DNA of 38,132 nucleotides from CAG-791 sp045113775 (GTDB lineage Bacteria; Bacillota; Clostridia; Lachnospirales; Lachnospiraceae): positions 1-38,132 of the forward strand of contig JBGUJH010000148.1 in NCBI GenBank assembly GCA_045113775.1, in the 5' to 3' direction. Of this stretch, positions 1 to 7,457 are shown in pieces; the stretch's first letter is position 1; the number at the start of each line of letters is the position of its first letter. The translations under genes and the position numbers were made by a program. Below the pieces are notes generated by a model. That model was given only the letters and a program-made list of their open reading frames with translations, searched no databases and had not been told where the DNA came from.

Positions 1-90
1 GCATCATATAACTCAGCGGGGGATTGTCACCCGCCGCTGAGAAAGTTTGTTACTACCCGCCGCCTGTAGAGGCGGGGGACATCCCCCCCT
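1..90. repeat. Hairpin-rich intergenic repeat at window start
   Basis: Two strong inverted repeats lie here. CTCAGCGG pairs with CCGCTGAG at 12-41, and CCCGCC pairs with GGCGGG at about 56-76. The second unit (CCGCCTGTAGAGGCGGG followed by GGAC) closely matches the extension of the dispersed repeat copy at 18788-18807 (CCGCCTGAAGAGGCGGG followed by AGAC), so it probably belongs to the same family. No gene is visible between 1 and 196. Confidence 0.6.
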
Positions 91-130
91 GTGTTATAAA
101 GAGCCTTAAAAATAGCAGGTGCAATACCGA

Positions 131-178
131 AAAAGAGGGCGCATCTGACTGATCAATCAGTCAGATACGCCCCTTTTC
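131..178 (-). terminator. Rho-independent terminator of the cardiolipin synthase gene
   Basis: A long near-perfect inverted repeat has arms containing ATCTGACTGAT and ATCAGTCAGAT, extended by GGCG/CGCC. Read on the minus strand it follows the stop codon of the phospholipase D-family gene (197) and ends in CTCTTTTT. The plus strand also ends in CCTTTT, so it may act in both directions. Confidence 0.8.
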
Positions 179-196
179 AACCGGCTAATTTCTGTA

Positions 197-1927
197 TCAC
201 ATCAGCGGCGCCGCAAGGCGGAGCAGCATATGTTCAAACCGCATGATCGCGCCGCGCCCGTTCGCATAGAAATCCGTAACTTCCTGGCACTGCGCGAAAG
301 TCTCCTCAAAGTCGCGCTTAGTTTCCGCTACTGCATCGCAATCCGCATACAGGCAGCCGTTTTCAAAATGGTGATAGAGGCTCCGGTAATCCAGGTTGAT
401 CGTCCCGCAGGTGGCCACAATGTCATCCGAGACCGACATTTTTGCATGGCAGAAACCGGGCGTGAACTCAAAGATCCGGACGCCATTGCGCGCAAGGCCG
501 TTATAGTAAGACCGGGTCAGTTTGTAGACCAGCTTCTTGTCCGGAATGCCGGGAGTAATAATACGCACGTCCACGCCGCGCTTAGCCGCCATCGAGAACG
601 CGTGGCACATCTCATCAGTGATGATCAGGTAGGGCGTTATGAACCATGCATATTCATGGGCTCCGTCTGCCATGCAGATATAGACATCCTCGCCCGTATG
701 AATATTGTCCATAGGGGAATCCGCGTAAGGCTGCACGAATCCGAGATGCTGCCCGGGATCATCGCCGGAATACGTCTCTGTGCCCAGGACATATTTTAAG
801 TCCGGCATCATTCCCTTTTCCATGTTCAGATAGTAATCCCTGCCTTTTTCGTTCAGGCGGTCTCTTTCTTTTCTGGCTCTTTCCGCTCTCTCCCCGCCGG
901 TCACTTTGCGCTTTTCGTCAAACAGATACGCTGCATTGCTTACCGCGAGATATTTCGCGAAATCCAGGTCGTCCTTGTCCATCGCGGACATGGCGTTCCA
1001 CATCTCGAGGAACATCATTGTAAAGCTCTGTACGGCGTCTCCTTCAAGCCGGACTCCGGTATCCTTCCAGTACCCGAAGGGTTCCGTGATGTGGAAGTAT
1101 TCGTTTGCCAGGTTATAGCCGCCGGTGTAACCGATCTTGCCGTCGATCACGGTGATCTTGCGGTGGTCGCGGTTGTTGAGGAACAGGTTCAGGCCCGGTG
1201 CGAACGGGTTGAACACACGGCATTGAATTCCATACTTTTCTGTGCGCTTGACGAAATCCGTATTGATAAATCCAAGGCTTCCCATGTCATCATAAAAGAC
1301 CCTGACCTCTACGCCTGCTTTCGCCCGCTCTGCCAGTATGTCCCTGATCGCGTGCCAGCTCTGGGCGTCCTCGATCGCGTGGTACTCCATGAAAATAAAT
1401 TTCTCTGCTTTTGCCAGGTCCCTCTTCTGCGCTTCGATCCCCTTCTCGGCGTCGTCAAAATATTCAATCTTTGTATTTTGATAGACGGGATAACCGGCGT
1501 GGCGCCTGATATACTCAACAATACCGCCAAGATGCGGGTTCTTTGTCCGGGCGTTCTTTGCCTCCTCCTCATTTGTCGGAAGAATAGGGAACAGGATCTT
1601 ATCTATATCCGAAAACCTTTTGCGCATCTTGAAACTGTAGCTGTTCATGCCGATCAGCAAGTATAACAGAGTTCCGAAGATCGGAACGGCCATGATCACG
1701 AGCATCCATGTCATACGGATGGACGATGTCTTGTAACTGGCGTAAATCCCAAGGACCAGGAACAACCCGATAAAGTGGATGATCGTATAGATCCAGCCCG
1801 CCTTCTGCCCGGCAAACAGGACAAGGAGAAAGAGTATCAGTACTCCTATTACCATTGACCCCACTACAAGGACCATGCGCAATACGCCGTTCTTGACCGC
1901 CGCTTTCTTTTCATGTGTTGTTTTCAT
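197..1927 (-). CDS. cls: Cardiolipin synthase (phospholipase D family)
   Basis: Membrane enzyme predicted to condense phosphatidylglycerol into cardiolipin. The N terminus has a charged segment and then hydrophobic stretches at about residues 15-40 and 45-92 (an anchor plus a hairpin, the usual bacterial Cls layout). Two HKD motifs follow: HRKITVID near residue 255 with a following GG, and HAKMSVSD near 494, each with the H-x-K-x4-D spacing of the catalytic pair. A charged stretch around 340-375 separates the two halves. At 576 aa it is slightly longer than a usual Cls (about 480-520). I chose ATG 1927 because AAAGGAAT precedes it at good spacing; an upstream ATG at 1954 would add nine residues but lacks a clear ribosome binding site. 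It is divergent from the glycerophosphodiesterase gene. Family assignment is firm; the exact product (cardiolipin) is inferred. Confidence 0.9.
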   Translation of the reverse strand: MKTTHEKKAAVKNGVLRMVLVVGSMVIGVLILFLLVLFAGQKAGWIYTIIHFIGLFLVLGIYASYKTSSIRMTWMLVIMAVPIFGTLLYLLIGMNSYSFKMRKRFSDIDKILFPILPTNEEEAKNARTKNPHLGGIVEYIRRHAGYPVYQNTKIEYFDDAEKGIEAQKRDLAKAEKFIFMEYHAIEDAQSWHAIRDILAERAKAGVEVRVFYDDMGSLGFINTDFVKRTEKYGIQCRVFNPFAPGLNLFLNNRDHRKITVIDGKIGYTGGYNLANEYFHITEPFGYWKDTGVRLEGDAVQSFTMMFLEMWNAMSAMDKDDLDFAKYLAVSNAAYLFDEKRKVTGGERAERARKERDRLNEKGRDYYLNMEKGMMPDLKYVLGTETYSGDDPGQHLGFVQPYADSPMDNIHTGEDVYICMADGAHEYAWFITPYLIITDEMCHAFSMAAKRGVDVRIITPGIPDKKLVYKLTRSYYNGLARNGVRIFEFTPGFCHAKMSVSDDIVATCGTINLDYRSLYHHFENGCLYADCDAVAETKRDFEETFAQCQEVTDFYANGRGAIMRFEHMLLRLAAPLM

Positions 1928-2111
1928 ACCAATATTCCTTTCAATCCCTGTCATACACGGGAGTCCATTTATGCTGGAGCATATAACTAAGAAATGCTAA
2001 AATTAATACTGATCAGATGACTTCGCTATCGGTATTCAGATTATCATCCCGAGCGCAGTTTATCAATGAAGTTTTAACAGCCGCAGCATAGTTCAGGCAT
2101 GGAGATATGAT

Positions 2112-3977
2112 ATGGACACAATCGTCAAGTTATTCAAGTTTTGGTACAGGGAAGTGAAGCGTCCTTTTGAGCTGATCAAGGACAATTTCGGGGGTCTGGT
2201 CGGTTTTACAGTGTTCTTCAGGCTGTTCACTTTTTTTGTTCTTTTTCCCATCCTTACCTGGACGGAAAGGCTGTGGCTTATCGGCAACAAGACCCCGGTC
2301 ATCGCCTGGTATAACATAGGCTCAATTATTAAGAACCCCATGTCCTGGATCGTGCTCATCCTCATGGCGGCCATTCTTGTCGCCGGGACAATGTACGAAC
2401 AGTTCGCGCTCTATGATGCTCTGCACGCGTCACGATTTGGTATTAAGAGAACGGTCAGGCAGATCATCTCAGCGGGCTTCGATATGAGCGCGGAACGCGT
2501 GAAGCTGGAGAACTGGGGATTTATACCGTACGCGATCCTTGTACTTCGCTTTGGAACGATCACAGGCGATGTGTCCAGCGTCATCTCCGTGATCAAGATT
2601 CCCGGCTTCATCCTGGAAGACTTCAGCAAGCGCCCTTGGGAAGGCGTAATATTCTTATGTTTCCAGCTAATTGCCATCTATCTCTATATTCGCTGGATTT
2701 TTGCTGTCCCGGTCATGATGGAGGAAGACGGTACAAATTTTAATGCGGCGTTAAAGAAAAGCGCAGCCATGACAAAAGGAAAAAACACGATCAGGTTTGG
2801 ATTTGTCGCCCTCGGATGGGCAGCGCTGATCTGGTTCTTCTACTATGCCGGTACTGCCGTGGTCGTGGCAGAGTGGTTCCTTCTGTCCAAGTGGCTGATC
2901 CCGAAGGAAACCGAAGCTTTCCTTCCGTTCTTCACAAAGCGCTTCACACCGACCGGCACGATCTTCTATATTTTCTTCCTCTGGATCGTAACGCCGCTCA
3001 TAGCCGCATCTTTCCAGTCCCTCTACTATACGAGGAAAGAGGAAATGGGTGAGGAAATTATCCCGTATACGGAGGCGCCGCACTTTCTGCATAAATACCC
3101 TCTTCTCAAATGGCTGGTCATCGCGGTCTGTGCCGTCGCTTTCTTTTTCTCGGGTCCTAAGAGGTTTGCGCAGATCCGGTGGATGCTCAACACAAACTAC
3201 GGGACGCCCATGATCATGGCTCACCGCGGCTTCTCCTCCAAAGCACCCGAAAATACAATACCTGCTTTCCAAATGTGTATAGACGGCGGCTTTACAGCTG
3301 CTGAGCTGGACGTTCAGCTGACGGCGGACGGCACGGTCATTGTCATGCACGATGACAACCTGAAGAGGACCACCGGTCTTGACAAGAACGTGTGGGAAGT
3401 GACCTATGACGAGATCAAAGATCTGGATAACGGTTCCTTCTTCAGCAAAGAGTTCGCAGGGACTAAAATTCCAACGCTGGACGAAGTGATAAAGCTTGCC
3501 GGCAGCGGAAAGGAAAAGCTCTTCCTGAATATAGAGATCAAACGGAACGGGCATGACGATGGAATCATTGAGAAGGTCATTGAAATCATCGAGAAGAATG
3601 ATTATCTGAACAACTGCGATGTGACGTCACAGGATTACAGCACTCTCGAAGACGTGCGGAAGATCAATCCTGCTGTCCTGACAGCCTACACTTCCGCGGT
3701 GGGGATCGGCAGCATTGAATCACTCGAAGCGGCCGATATTATCAGCATCCAGGAGACCTTCGCGACTTATGACAACATTGAGCGCCTTCACGACGCGGGC
3801 AAGCGCGTCTTTGTCTGGACAGTCAACGAAGAAGAGACGATGAAAAACCTTGTCGGTCTGAACGTGGACGCGATCCTCACCAATGATCCCGTCCTGTGCA
3901 AGAGCGTCATCGACGAATACAGTTCGGATATGATGAATATGATCCAGAGGATCCACTCGGCGTTCTCCTTCCTATGA
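2112..3977 (+). CDS. Membrane-anchored glycerophosphodiester phosphodiesterase
   Basis: Predicted to hydrolyse glycerophosphodiesters (deacylated phospholipids or teichoic-acid-type substrates) to glycerol-3-phosphate and an alcohol. Residues 1-350 form a multi-pass membrane region with hydrophobic segments near 28-50, 76-95, 138-165, 178-200, 228-258, 282-302 and 332-348. The C-terminal half is a GDPD TIM barrel: MIMAHRG with H371, PENT with E380, ELDVQ with E398 and D400, and VMHDD with H413, which are the expected metal-binding and catalytic residues. The architecture matches the GPDPase membrane domain plus GDPD fusion common in Bacillota. The start is ATG 2112 with GGAGA six bases upstream. 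Only 27 bp separate its stop from the ATG of the MscS-type channel gene, so the two are probably cotranscribed. The active site probably faces outside, but topology was not computed. Confidence 0.9.
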   Translation: MDTIVKLFKFWYREVKRPFELIKDNFGGLVGFTVFFRLFTFFVLFPILTWTERLWLIGNKTPVIAWYNIGSIIKNPMSWIVLILMAAILVAGTMYEQFALYDALHASRFGIKRTVRQIISAGFDMSAERVKLENWGFIPYAILVLRFGTITGDVSSVISVIKIPGFILEDFSKRPWEGVIFLCFQLIAIYLYIRWIFAVPVMMEEDGTNFNAALKKSAAMTKGKNTIRFGFVALGWAALIWFFYYAGTAVVVAEWFLLSKWLIPKETEAFLPFFTKRFTPTGTIFYIFFLWIVTPLIAASFQSLYYTRKEEMGEEIIPYTEAPHFLHKYPLLKWLVIAVCAVAFFFSGPKRFAQIRWMLNTNYGTPMIMAHRGFSSKAPENTIPAFQMCIDGGFTAAELDVQLTADGTVIVMHDDNLKRTTGLDKNVWEVTYDEIKDLDNGSFFSKEFAGTKIPTLDEVIKLAGSGKEKLFLNIEIKRNGHDDGIIEKVIEIIEKNDYLNNCDVTSQDYSTLEDVRKINPAVLTAYTSAVGIGSIESLEAADIISIQETFATYDNIERLHDAGKRVFVWTVNEEETMKNLVGLNVDAILTNDPVLCKSVIDEYSSDMMNMIQRIHSAFSFL

Positions 3978-4004
3978 TGTAATGCAGTTAATGAGGTTTT
4001 GACG

Positions 4005-6932
4005 ATGTTATCACACAGAAAGACCCTTTCTACTATACTCCTGTCAGTGATTTTGGTGGTCGCCTTTATGTTGATCACGCTGACCGCGAACAGACTGATC
4101 TTCGCCGACAAAGTCCGCAGCCGGGACGCAAAGAAGCTGGAGGCCATCAACCGAATGCTGGAGGACCTCGATTCCACGCTTTCCGATGCGGAACAGAAAG
4201 CGAATGACCAGTATGAAGTGAATGCGGTACTCACTGCGACTGCTTTGAAAAGCGTCATTTCGGACAGGAAAGATGACGCAGTCGAGACTTACCGGAGCGG
4301 CGTGGTCGTCAAAATAGAGAATGGCATGATCACTGCGCCCGGAAACGTCAGTCAGGATCTCGGCCTGACCGTGTCCCTTTTCCAGGGAGAAAAGGGAGTC
4401 TATTCCGCGCCTTCTGATGCTTCCACGCTCATCGCTTACAGCAGGATCGGAGAAACGCCCTACTACTATCTGGAGTGGTATGAAGACACTGACTTGAATG
4501 CGCTCATAGATAAGACAATAAATCTGGACGGGATCCTCGAAGAAGCCGAAGCCGCGTACGGCAGCAGTATCCTGCTCGTGCGCAAAGATGAGGCATCCGA
4601 AACCGGAATGGAAGTTCTTTATCGAAATGCGGATTTCGAGGATTATAAAAAAATCGGCGATATGGGGCTGACTCCGGAAGAGATAGAGAAAAGCGTCGGG
4701 CTGCCTCCGCAGAGCCTCGACCTTAACGGTGTCAAATACAGGTATTCCGTCGGAGAAGTCCCTTCCCTTAACGGCTACGCCATCCTGCTGGTCCCCGAAA
4801 CAGACATTGTAAGACAGTCCCTGGACCAGATCGGCGGAATGGTCAGTATTTTGATCCTGATCCTGGCAGGGATGGTCCCCACAGGGATGGCACTCTACAA
4901 TTACGCGCTTAAGAACCCGCATGCCGCAGCCAGAGGAAAGCGCTATAAACCTGCTTTCATAAAAAAGGCTTTTGCTGTCTACGGAATGACCGGACTCCTG
5001 TTCATGGGCATAAGCTCAGCTTATCTCTACTCGCTGAACGGCCTGCATGAAGCGGCAATGAACGGCGGAGAGGCTCTTCAAATGCTGCAGAGAAGAATCG
5101 TGATGAACATCAGCCGTGATTCCAACGGAATCAGGAATACTATCGATTCCTACATAGATTACGGCGAACATATTTCAGAGATCCTCGGTCATTATCCGCA
5201 GCTCCGCGACAGCGCGGCTTTGAAAGATATTGCGGAATGCATCCATGCATCTTCCATCACGCTTTATGACAGCTCCGGAAAGGAGATCGTGAGCAGCAAC
5301 GACTTTATCGACATGTATCTGGGAACCGATCCTGAGTCCACTACCTATGATTACAGAAGGATCTTAAAAGGCGTCCCTTATATTGTTCATGAAGCAGAGA
5401 CCGACGAGACGACCGGCCTGACAGAGGTGCGGATCGGAATCAGGACCGGCGATCCCGAGGCACCGGGTAAGTACGGCGTCATGCTGATCTCTCTTGATCC
5501 TGCCTTGATGGATCAGACGACCACGGAGGAGATTGCCGGCACCCTTCGCTATATGTCAGAAGAAGAGACGATGCTCTGGATCGCGGAAAATGAAAGCGGC
5601 AAAATTATCGCAGCCAGCGACAGCTCTTTGACCGGGAGAAATATCTATTCCATAGGCATGGGTGAAAACGACCTTAAAGAAGGGCTGATGAAGAATGTCT
5701 ACACGGACAACGGGCAATATTTTGTCATGTCTTCACTGTTGGACGACCCGGTCATAGCAGAAGGCGCAGAACGTTTCGACCATGCGGTCTCCTATTACGC
5801 AATGAGCAGGAGCGCCACGAACTACGGCATCATCTACACCGTCGCCAACTGCTGCGTCTTATTTGCTATTGTTTACTCAATCCTCGCCTGGTATGTGCTT
5901 CGGGGATATACCAATGAGTTTTACGTAGAGTGTATAAACAGGAAGGGACGTGTGTCTGACGAGACCGCCGAAGCTGCTTCTGTGGATGAAAATACAGGCC
6001 TGCTGCATAGTCTGTGGGATCATTTTTTCGGACCGGAGAGCTATTGGGGCACCCGCCGTCCGGAACAGAAAGGATTCATTGTTATGGAAGCCTTTCTTGC
6101 CCTCTTCTTATTACAGCAGATTCCTATACTTTCAATTACCGAGAGAAGTCAGGATTCCCTGTATTACTACATTCTCAAAGGTATCTGGGAGAGGGGGATT
6201 AATCTGTTCGCGATTGCAAGGATCATGGTCATGGCGGGTGAGATGATACTGACCGTTCTGGTCCTGAATTTTATACTGCGGCTCATCGGCAGCCAGACCG
6301 GAAAAAAAGGCGAGACCGTATGCCGGCTGGTCATGAATATTATCAAGTATCTGGCCTTCGCGTCATTTATCGGTCTCTCCCTGTATTTTCTCGGAGTGGA
6401 CAAAACAACGCTTCTCGCAGCGTTGAGTATTCTGTCCCTGGCTGTCTCCCTGGGCTCACAGAGCCTGATCGCGGACATTATTGCCGGTATCTCGATCATC
6501 ATAGAAGGCGTATTTGACGTCGGCGACTACGTGGAGATCGGCGCTCATACCGGTAAGGTCCTCGAGATCGGTGTCCGCACGACAAGAATCCTGTGCTCCG
6601 GCAACGACATAATGGTGATCGGAAATAAAGAGATCCAGACAGTCATCAACAAGTCGCGGAGAAACACCGTATTTAGTATTCACTTCCGATTACGGTCCGA
6701 CTACCCGATCGATCTGATTCGCGAACTGCTGGAGCGCGAGCTGCCTGCTATTGGCGCGCAGAACAGCCTGATCGTGAAAGGTCCTGCATTTGAAGGGATC
6801 ACCAAGATCGAAGACGGCATGATGACATTGGCGGTTGAAACAGAATGCCGGCAGGCAGATACCCACAAAGTCAAGCTGTATGTTTACGGCGAACTACAGA
6901 AGCTCTTCGCGAAGAACGGGATCCGGGTCTGA
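4005..6932 (+). CDS. MscS-type channel with two extracytoplasmic sensor-like regions
   Basis: A 975-aa membrane protein. Residue numbers here are approximate. A TM helix at 10-32 is followed by an extracytoplasmic region (35-275), two TM helices (278-300, 322-345), a second extracytoplasmic region (350-605) and a TM helix at 608-634. A charged cytoplasmic loop and three more TM helices (692-712, 735-764, 775-800) lead to a clear MscS core. The core shows an SLAVSLGSQSLIADIIAG pore-lining helix, then the GVFDVGDYVEIG turn of the beta domain and a C-terminal alpha/beta region. The second external region has PAS/Cache-like repeats (SITLYDSSGKEIVSSN and LWIAENESGKIIAASD). ATG 4005 is chosen because GAGG sits eight bases upstream; an in-frame TTG at 3999 is too close to that site. 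Known MscS proteins release solutes under membrane tension. Ligand or redox gating through the sensor regions is inference. Confidence 0.85.
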   Translation: MLSHRKTLSTILLSVILVVAFMLITLTANRLIFADKVRSRDAKKLEAINRMLEDLDSTLSDAEQKANDQYEVNAVLTATALKSVISDRKDDAVETYRSGVVVKIENGMITAPGNVSQDLGLTVSLFQGEKGVYSAPSDASTLIAYSRIGETPYYYLEWYEDTDLNALIDKTINLDGILEEAEAAYGSSILLVRKDEASETGMEVLYRNADFEDYKKIGDMGLTPEEIEKSVGLPPQSLDLNGVKYRYSVGEVPSLNGYAILLVPETDIVRQSLDQIGGMVSILILILAGMVPTGMALYNYALKNPHAAARGKRYKPAFIKKAFAVYGMTGLLFMGISSAYLYSLNGLHEAAMNGGEALQMLQRRIVMNISRDSNGIRNTIDSYIDYGEHISEILGHYPQLRDSAALKDIAECIHASSITLYDSSGKEIVSSNDFIDMYLGTDPESTTYDYRRILKGVPYIVHEAETDETTGLTEVRIGIRTGDPEAPGKYGVMLISLDPALMDQTTTEEIAGTLRYMSEEETMLWIAENESGKIIAASDSSLTGRNIYSIGMGENDLKEGLMKNVYTDNGQYFVMSSLLDDPVIAEGAERFDHAVSYYAMSRSATNYGIIYTVANCCVLFAIVYSILAWYVLRGYTNEFYVECINRKGRVSDETAEAASVDENTGLLHSLWDHFFGPESYWGTRRPEQKGFIVMEAFLALFLLQQIPILSITERSQDSLYYYILKGIWERGINLFAIARIMVMAGEMILTVLVLNFILRLIGSQTGKKGETVCRLVMNIIKYLAFASFIGLSLYFLGVDKTTLLAALSILSLAVSLGSQSLIADIIAGISIIIEGVFDVGDYVEIGAHTGKVLEIGVRTTRILCSGNDIMVIGNKEIQTVINKSRRNTVFSIHFRLRSDYPIDLIRELLERELPAIGAQNSLIVKGPAFEGITKIEDGMMTLAVETECRQADTHKVKLYVYGELQKLFAKNGIRV

Positions 6933-6976
6933 CAGCCGCGCTCCTCTTCTGCTGAATCAAAGATGTGTCATTATAA

Positions 6977-7007
6977 ACCAGCCCCCATCATATGGATGGG
7001 GGCTGGT
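6977..7007 (+). terminator. Perfect 13-bp hairpin after the MscS-type gene
   Basis: ACCAGCCCCCATC pairs perfectly with GATGGGGGCTGGT around a 5-nt loop, 44 bases after the stop codon of the channel gene. It is not followed by a continuous T run, so it may be a weak terminator or an mRNA 3'-end stabilising hairpin. Confidence 0.55.
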
Positions 7008-7127
7008 CTGCATAATAATGTTTCGTCTGTTTCTTAGTCCATTTGGAGTGGATTACGCGGCTTTCCGCTTGTTATTATAAAGGGTAATTATTATGGAATA
7101 CCATAAAAAGTAAACGGAGGTACTATA

Positions 7128-7427
7128 ATGTTAGATTTTCTTAAAGGAAAAAGCTGCAGATGGCTGGGCGCCGGAATCCTTCTCGGATCTTACGGGATCC
7201 GTATTTTGACCAGCAGAGATGCGAAAAAGGTCTATACGCACGGCACTGCCGCAGTACTGCGCATGAAGGACGAGGTATTGAAAGATGTTTCGCTGGTCCG
7301 TGAGAACTGCGGTGACATTGCGGCGGAAGCACGGGAGCTGAACGAGAAGCGTCAGTCGGAAGAAATGGCACGACAGATTGAGGATGCTAAGGCAGTCCTG
7401 ACAGCAGCGGAGGCAGATACAGAGTAA
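7128..7427 (+). CDS. Small one-TM protein, putative partner of the metal ATPase (PacL/DUF6110-like)
   Basis: A 99-aa protein preceded by an excellent ribosome binding site (ACGGAGG, seven bases before ATG). It has a short basic N terminus, one hydrophobic segment at about residues 13-27 rich in glycine (LGAGILLGSYGIRIL), then a basic stretch and a mostly helical acidic tail (residues 45-99). It lies 30 bp upstream of a P1B-type ATPase gene. This layout matches small Bacillota proteins that I recall as DUF6110, found next to metal ATPases. It also resembles mycobacterial PacL proteins (DUF1490), which stabilise their cognate P1B ATPases. Unlike PacL1 it has no histidine-rich C-terminal metal site; the tail is only acidic. 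A role as ATPase scaffold or chaperone is inference from context. Confidence 0.65.
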   Translation: MLDFLKGKSCRWLGAGILLGSYGIRILTSRDAKKVYTHGTAAVLRMKDEVLKDVSLVRENCGDIAAEARELNEKRQSEEMARQIEDAKAVLTAAEADTE

Positions 7428-7457
7428 TCTGCGCAGATCAACAGAAGCGTGAAATAA

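Noticed and set aside
7008..7127. Promoter or metal-regulator operator before the small membrane protein gene
   Set aside because: The region is AT-rich with a weak TATAAA and a GCGGCTTTCCGC palindrome, but no convincing -35/-10 pair or known operator could be supported.
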